Source: Oscillospiraceae bacterium
Lineage (GTDB): Bacteria; Bacillota; Clostridia; Oscillospirales; Acutalibacteraceae
Length of the DNA stretch: 64,000 bases
Direction of reading: 5' to 3'
NCBI GenBank assembly: GCA_022483045.1
Contig: JAKVOA010000001.1
Coordinates: 705,750 to 769,749, forward strand
How positions within the stretch are numbered: the stretch's first letter is position 1; each line of letters opens with the position of its first letter. Below are positions 59,621 through 64,000 of the stretch, one piece after another. A program made the position numbers and the translations under genes. The notes under the pieces are model-generated. The model was not told the DNA's origin. It did not search any database and saw only the letters and a list, made by a program, of their open reading frames with translations.

Positions 59621-60910
59621 ATGAACCAAATTGAGCAGAATACTCTGCGCGACGGCATCCATTTCAGAAGCGTCTGTGATACTAAATTCAAGACTTTCCG
59701 TATTTCCGTCAATTTTTTTATGCCGCTCAAACAAAAAACAGCTGCAGCCAATGCGCTGCTGCCGTATATGCTGAGCCGCTGCTCCAGTGAATATCCGGAT
59801 TACACAGCGATGAGTAAAAAGATGGCATCGCTTTACGGCGCATCTTTAAGTGCAGATGTCGGCAAAGTCGGCAATACACAGGTCCTCACCGTTTTGGCAG
59901 GCGGCATTGCCAGCCGCTATACGCTGCAGGGGGAAGATACCGCCGGGGAGCTGACTCGTGTTTTGTGTGGCGCGCTGTTTTCTCCGGTATTGGAAAACGG
60001 TCTGTTCCGGGAGGAAGACTTCCGCCAGGAGCAGCGGCAGACACTGGAGCAGATTGATGCTGAGTACAGCGATAAGCGCCTTTTTGCGCTGAAGCGCTGC
60101 ATGGAAACAATGTGTGCAGGTGAAGCTTTCGGTATAGATCGTTACGGTACCCGTGATGAGGTGCAGGCTTTGACCCGTGAAAAGGTGACGCAGGCGTGGA
60201 AAGATATGCTTGCGACAGCACGGGTGGAAATTGCAGTACTGGGCGATATCGATGCGGCGCCTGTTGCCAAAGCGTTTGAAAAAGCCTTTGGAGCCATAGA
60301 GCGCCACTATGAATCGCTGCCACTGCCGAAATCAGCGCCCTGCCGCAGCAAAGTGCTGCGTGCGGCCGACCATCAGGCGGTTGCACAGGGGAAAATGGTT
60401 CTTGGCATGCGCACGGGGATTGCACAGTTTCAGAAGCCGGAAATGGTTCCGGCAATGCGCTTGATGAGTGCTGTTTTCGGCGGTACACCGAGCAGCCGGC
60501 TTTTCCTGATTGTGCGGGAACAGATGAGCCTTTGCTATTACTGCAGTGCTGCCTACAACGCGACCAATGGGCTGATGTTTGTACAGAGCGGCGTGGAGTT
60601 TGACAATATGCAGAAAGCAGAGGCAGCCGTGCTTGAGCAGCTGAAAGCTGTGCAGCAGGGTGACTTTACCGACGAAGACTTTGAGGCCGCAAAGCTTGCT
60701 TTGGTCGACAGTTATCACACTGTGGAGGATTCTCTATCTGCGCTGGAGGGCTGGTACCTTACACAGACCTTTGCGCCGAAGGTCTATTCACCGGAAGAAT
60801 ATGCGGCGCTGATTGGTGCCGTCAGCCGTGAAGAAGTCGTGCAGGCTGCAGAGGGCGTGTGTCTGGATACCGTCTACTGCCTGAAAGGACAGGAGGATAA
60901 AAAGCAGTGA
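59621..60910 (+). CDS. M16-family peptidase-like protein, YfmF type (inactive fold)
   Basis: A 429-residue M16 protein that lacks the HxxEH zinc motif: the corresponding region reads LLPYMLSRCSSEYPDYTAMS. SLYGASLSADVGKVGNTQV and YYCSAAYNATNGLMFVQSGV are family stretches. In Bacillus the YfmF/YfmH-type pair act together, one subunit being inactive. The next gene encodes the active partner and overlaps by 4 bases. Confidence 0.92.
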   Translation: MNQIEQNTLRDGIHFRSVCDTKFKTFRISVNFFMPLKQKTAAANALLPYMLSRCSSEYPDYTAMSKKMASLYGASLSADVGKVGNTQVLTVLAGGIASRYTLQGEDTAGELTRVLCGALFSPVLENGLFREEDFRQEQRQTLEQIDAEYSDKRLFALKRCMETMCAGEAFGIDRYGTRDEVQALTREKVTQAWKDMLATARVEIAVLGDIDAAPVAKAFEKAFGAIERHYESLPLPKSAPCRSKVLRAADHQAVAQGKMVLGMRTGIAQFQKPEMVPAMRLMSAVFGGTPSSRLFLIVREQMSLCYYCSAAYNATNGLMFVQSGVEFDNMQKAEAAVLEQLKAVQQGDFTDEDFEAAKLALVDSYHTVEDSLSALEGWYLTQTFAPKVYSPEEYAALIGAVSREEVVQAAEGVCLDTVYCLKGQEDKKQ

Positions 60911-62184
60911 GTTCTTTACAGGAAAGAAAGATTGACCGGGTGGGCGAGTCTTACTTTGAAACACGCCATTCTTCTGGTCTGAAAATATTCATATATCCTA
61001 AGCCGCAGAGTCACTCTGCCTATGCCGTCTTTGGTACAAATTACGGCTCGATTGATAATGCTTTCCGCCGCGCCGATGAGCAGGAAGTAACCCGCGTGCC
61101 AAACGGCATTGCACATTTTCTCGAACACAAAATGTTTGAAAATGAAGATGGTGTAGATACCTTTGCGCGCTATGCAAAGACCGGCGCCAATGCCAACGCC
61201 TACACGACCTTTGACAAGACCTGCTATCTGTTTTCCTGCAGCGGCCATGTGTATGATTCCCTGCAGATCTTGCTTGACTTTGTGCAGAAACCGTATTTTA
61301 CAAAGCAGACTGTACAGAAAGAGCAGGGCATTATCGGGCAGGAAATCCGCATGTATGACGATGACCCCAGTTGGCAGGTCCTTTTCAACATGCTTGGAGG
61401 CATGTATCACACCCATCCGGTGAAACTGGATATTGCCGGCAGTACCGACAGTATCGCTAAAATTACGCCGGAGCTGCTATACGAGTGCCACCATACTTTT
61501 TATAATTTGAACAATATGGCCCTGTGCGTTGTCGGCAATGTCGAGCCGGACAAAGTGCTGGCTGTGTGTGATAAAATGCTGCGTCCCTGTGAAAAAGTGC
61601 AGGTGCAGCGCTATTTTGACCCAGAGCCGCAGTCTATTGTAAAGCCGCGCGTCTGTGCAAAAGGCAGCGTTGCCACGCCGGTTTTCTATTATGGCTTTAA
61701 AGAAGATGCCGCTGTGCGCGCAACTACACGTGAAGCAGCCCAGACGGAAATCCTTCTGCAGGCGATAAGTGGAGACGCTTCCGCGCTGTTCCGCCGTCTG
61801 TTGGATGCAGGCCTTATCAATGAATCCAGCTTTGACAGCGAATACTTTGAAGGCCCCGGCTATGCCAATGTGCTTTTCAGCGGTGAATCCAAAGATGCGG
61901 ATGCGGTCGCCGCAGAGATTCAAAAGGAAATTGCGTCCGTGCGAAAGAATGGACTGAGCAGCGAGCAGTTTGAAAACGCGAAAAAATCCGTGTACGGCCG
62001 CACCGTTTCCGGCTTTAACAGTGTAGAGAATCTTGCAAACGGCATCATCGGCGCGTACTTTGCCGGCCGTTCTCTTGCAGAGGACGTGGAAGCAATCGCT
62101 TCCGTTACAGAGGCAGAGGCAGAGCAGCGCCTGCAAAAGCAAATGCTGCCGCAAAACGCCGTCCTTTCCATTGTTGAACCCTGA
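60907..62184 (+). CDS. M16-family zinc peptidase, YfmH type
   Basis: A 425-residue active M16 peptidase. Zinc motif HFLEHKMFEN (HxxEH) near residue 75 and the downstream glutamate in the QGIIGQEIRMYDDDP segment. Two M16 halves as in YfmH. Starts with GTG overlapping the stop of the inactive partner. Function likely peptide or signal processing in the cytoplasm. Confidence 0.93.
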   Translation: MSSLQERKIDRVGESYFETRHSSGLKIFIYPKPQSHSAYAVFGTNYGSIDNAFRRADEQEVTRVPNGIAHFLEHKMFENEDGVDTFARYAKTGANANAYTTFDKTCYLFSCSGHVYDSLQILLDFVQKPYFTKQTVQKEQGIIGQEIRMYDDDPSWQVLFNMLGGMYHTHPVKLDIAGSTDSIAKITPELLYECHHTFYNLNNMALCVVGNVEPDKVLAVCDKMLRPCEKVQVQRYFDPEPQSIVKPRVCAKGSVATPVFYYGFKEDAAVRATTREAAQTEILLQAISGDASALFRRLLDAGLINESSFDSEYFEGPGYANVLFSGESKDADAVAAEIQKEIASVRKNGLSSEQFENAKKSVYGRTVSGFNSVENLANGIIGAYFAGRSLAEDVEAIASVTEAEAEQRLQKQMLPQNAVLSIVEP

Positions 62185-62243
62185 AAAACCGCCGCTGCAG
62201 CCGACAACCGGCACAGCGGCCCGAAGAGAGAGTGGAAAAGCAA

Positions 62244-63239
62244 ATGTATCATGTTTCATTTCCCGGTTTGGGAATCCATTTTGAAATAAACCGAATTGCT
62301 TTCAGCATCGGTTCTTTCCATGTCTATTGGTACGGAATTTTAATCGCCGCAGGCTTTTTGCTGGCGGTCATCTATGCCATGAAGAGCGCAGGCAAGTTTG
62401 GTCTGGACCCTGACAAGCTGATGAATTGCATTTTGGTGGGGATTATCTGCGGCATTGTGGGCGCGCGTGCTTACTATGTCATCTTTTACCCCGGGGATTT
62501 GTATATAAAAAATCCTTCAGAGATTTTCAGCATTCATGACGGCGGCTTGGCAATTTACGGCGGCGTTATCGGCGGCCTGCTGGGCGGCGGTATTACAGCA
62601 AAAATCTGCAAACAAAAGATTTCGTCTGTGCTGGATATCGCCTCCCTGGGCTTTTTAATTGGCCAAAGCATTGGCCGCTGGGGCAACTTTATCAATCAAG
62701 AAGCTTTCGGCGTACAGACCAGCCTGCCCTGGGGCATGGCCAGCGAAAATACCGGCTTTGTGCCGGTGCACCCATGCTTCTTTTATGAATCTGCATGGTG
62801 CCTGCTGGGCTTCATTCTGCTGCACTTCTTCAGCCGCAGACTGCGCCACTATGACGGACAGGTCTTTCTGCTCTACCTTTTGTGGTACGGTATTGAGCGC
62901 TTCTTTGTCGAGGGTCTGCGTACCGACAGCCTGCTGCTGCCGGGGCTTGCGCTGCGGGTTTCTCAGGTGCTTGCCGGCGTGCTGGTGATTTTCAGCATTG
63001 TCATGCTCATTGTCCTGCGCCGCCGTACGGTTTTAAGTGGAGCGGGCAGCCCCCGTATTATGACACTCAACTCCATTGTCGATGAGGTGCCTGAAGAGCT
63101 GATTACAGACGACAGGCAGGCACAGCTGACAAGCGGTGCCCAGCCCGAAAAAGATGCGGCAGAGCTGGAGAATACACCTGCCCCCAAAGAGGCAGAACCT
63201 GCCGTAGAGGACAACAAAGACAAAACAAAAAAAGAATAA
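62244..63239 (+). CDS. lgt: phosphatidylglycerol:prolipoprotein diacylglyceryl transferase
   Basis: A 331-residue integral membrane enzyme that adds diacylglycerol to the lipobox cysteine of lipoproteins. Signature GRWGNFINQEAFG near residue 143, FHVYWYGILIAAGF near the N-terminus, and HPCFFYESAWCLLGF. After the last helix comes an unusually long acidic, proline/glutamate-rich cytoplasmic tail of about 70 residues. Start could also be the GTG at 62232. folD follows after 30 bases. Confidence 0.96.
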   Translation: MYHVSFPGLGIHFEINRIAFSIGSFHVYWYGILIAAGFLLAVIYAMKSAGKFGLDPDKLMNCILVGIICGIVGARAYYVIFYPGDLYIKNPSEIFSIHDGGLAIYGGVIGGLLGGGITAKICKQKISSVLDIASLGFLIGQSIGRWGNFINQEAFGVQTSLPWGMASENTGFVPVHPCFFYESAWCLLGFILLHFFSRRLRHYDGQVFLLYLLWYGIERFFVEGLRTDSLLLPGLALRVSQVLAGVLVIFSIVMLIVLRRRTVLSGAGSPRIMTLNSIVDEVPEELITDDRQAQLTSGAQPEKDAAELENTPAPKEAEPAVEDNKDKTKKE

Positions 63240-63269
63240 ACAGTTTTTTAGCAGAAACAGGAGGAAACC

Positions 63270-64000
63270 ATGGGGAAACGAATAGATGGTAAAGCAATTT
63301 CGGCAGAAGTACGTGCCCACGTAAAGAAGGAAGTTTGCAGCATGCAGTCCGCCGGCATTGTCCCCGGACTTGCGGTTGTGCTGGTCGGCGACGACCCCGC
63401 TTCCCATACTTATGTGCGCAACAAGAAAAAAGCCTGCGCTGAAGTTGGTATGCACAGCGAAGTTTATATGCTGCCTGCCGATACGACGCAGCGGCAGCTG
63501 ATGGAACTGGTTAAAAAATTAAATGCCAGCCCGGAAATTGATGGCATTTTGGTGCAGCTGCCGCTGCCGGCCGGCCTTGATGAAGATGCGGTCATCAACG
63601 CGATTGACCCTACGAAAGATGTCGACGCATTTCACCCGGCAAATGTCGGTCATATTATGATTGGTGACTACAAATTTCTGCCCTGTACGCCGGCCGGTAT
63701 TATGGAAATGCTGCGCCACGAGCAGATTTCGGTAAAAGGCAAGCGCTGTGTTGTGGTGGGCCGCAGCAATATTGTCGGTAAGCCCATGGCTATGCTTCTG
63801 CTTCACGCGAATGGTACGGTTACCATCTGCCACAGCAAAACGCAGGATCTGCCCGCGGTTTGCCGCGAAGCAGATATTCTGGTAGCGGCTGTCGGCAGGC
63901 CCAAATTCATTACCCGGGAAATGGTAAAGCCTGGCGCGGTCGTTATCGATGTCGGCATGGACCGCGACGAAAAAGGGAAACTCTGTGGAGATGTGGATTA
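63270..64000 (+). CDS. folD: FolD bifunctional methylenetetrahydrofolate dehydrogenase/cyclohydrolase (partial)
   Basis: Starts at ATG behind AGGAGGAAA and runs off the window end after about 243 codons (full proteins are about 285). Motifs: [18 protein letters not shown] (catalytic Lys), [20 protein letters not shown] and the NADP site [17 protein letters not shown]. One-carbon metabolism, interconverting methylene- and formyl-tetrahydrofolate. Confidence 0.96.
   Translation, partial: MGKRIDGKAISAEVRAHVKKEVCSMQSAGIVPGLAVVLVGDDPASHTYVRNKKKACAEVGMHSEVYMLPADTTQRQLMELVKKLNASPEIDGILVQLPLPAGLDEDAVINAIDPTKDVDAFHPANVGHIMIGDYKFLPCTPAGIMEMLRHEQISVKGKRCVVVGRSNIVGKPMAMLLLHANGTVTICHSKTQDLPAVCREADILVAAVGRPKFITREMVKPGAVVIDVGMDRDEKGKLCGDVD

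Noticed and set aside
59621-60910. The YfmF-type gene as a broken peptidase
   Set aside because: Inactive M16 partners without HxxEH are normal beside active YfmH-type genes, so lack of the zinc motif is expected.

Overview
The window looks like the core chromosome of an anaerobic, moderately GC-rich clostridium, most likely of the Ruminococcaceae/Oscillospirales type. The signs are an Rnf complex in the clostridial order (C-D-G-E-A-B), HPr kinase, RapZ/WhiA, DnaE, topA-trmFO synteny, a T-box leader, a CIRCE site and ThiF/sulfite-reductase sulfur genes. I see no rRNA, tRNA or CRISPR array. Gene order is mostly conserved housekeeping, with one clear mobile insertion.

Layout. 1-13.7 kb: an rRNA/tRNA methylase, dprA, topA, trmFO, plsX, rnc, a radical SAM gene, smc, ftsY, rdgB. 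13.8-21.5 kb: feoA and a feoB gene split in two by a 5.38 kb element. The element carries a class I methyltransferase, a DUF523 (TudS-like) protein, a Memo-AMMECR1 fusion, its radical SAM partner, a tiny ORF and a large serine recombinase. 21.6-28.4 kb: a DUF6323/DUF6179 pair, a GH13 glycosidase, DUF5685/DnaJ/membrane genes and a GT4 glycosyltransferase. 28.6-38 kb: hprK, a PHP hydrolase, murB, rapZ, whiA, dnaE, pfkA. 38-40.5 kb: three very small genes and a FAD-linked 2-hydroxyacid dehydrogenase behind a T-box. 41-45 kb: a surface O-acetylation type cluster (SGNH, DUF4358, MBOAT, DHHW). 45-48.2 kb: a sulfur-carrier operon (ThiS-like, ThiF-like, sulfite reductase-like, TusA-like, JAMM protease) behind a long structured leader. 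48.3-55.7 kb: the rnf operon plus Gx transporter, NusG-II protein and ApbE on the minus strand. 55.9-64 kb: ybaK, trmB, hsp20, cdd, an EamA transporter, two M16 peptidase-family genes, lgt and the start of folD.

Most notable. Removing the DNA between two ATGTG copies (15285 and 20668) joins the feoB halves in frame into a normal 694-residue FeoB with no scar, so the element behaves like a site-specific gene-interrupting element that could restore ferrous iron uptake when excised. While it is inserted, the feo promoter would read into the element's own genes. The second highlight is a sulfur-carrier protein whose Gly-Gly is masked by six extra residues, encoded in the same cluster as a JAMM protease. 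This resembles the HcyS/HcyD/HcyF homocysteine pathway.

Two loci also keep 3'-end relics of a second gene copy (the radical SAM gene and the glycosyltransferase) whose differences from the intact gene are largely synonymous.
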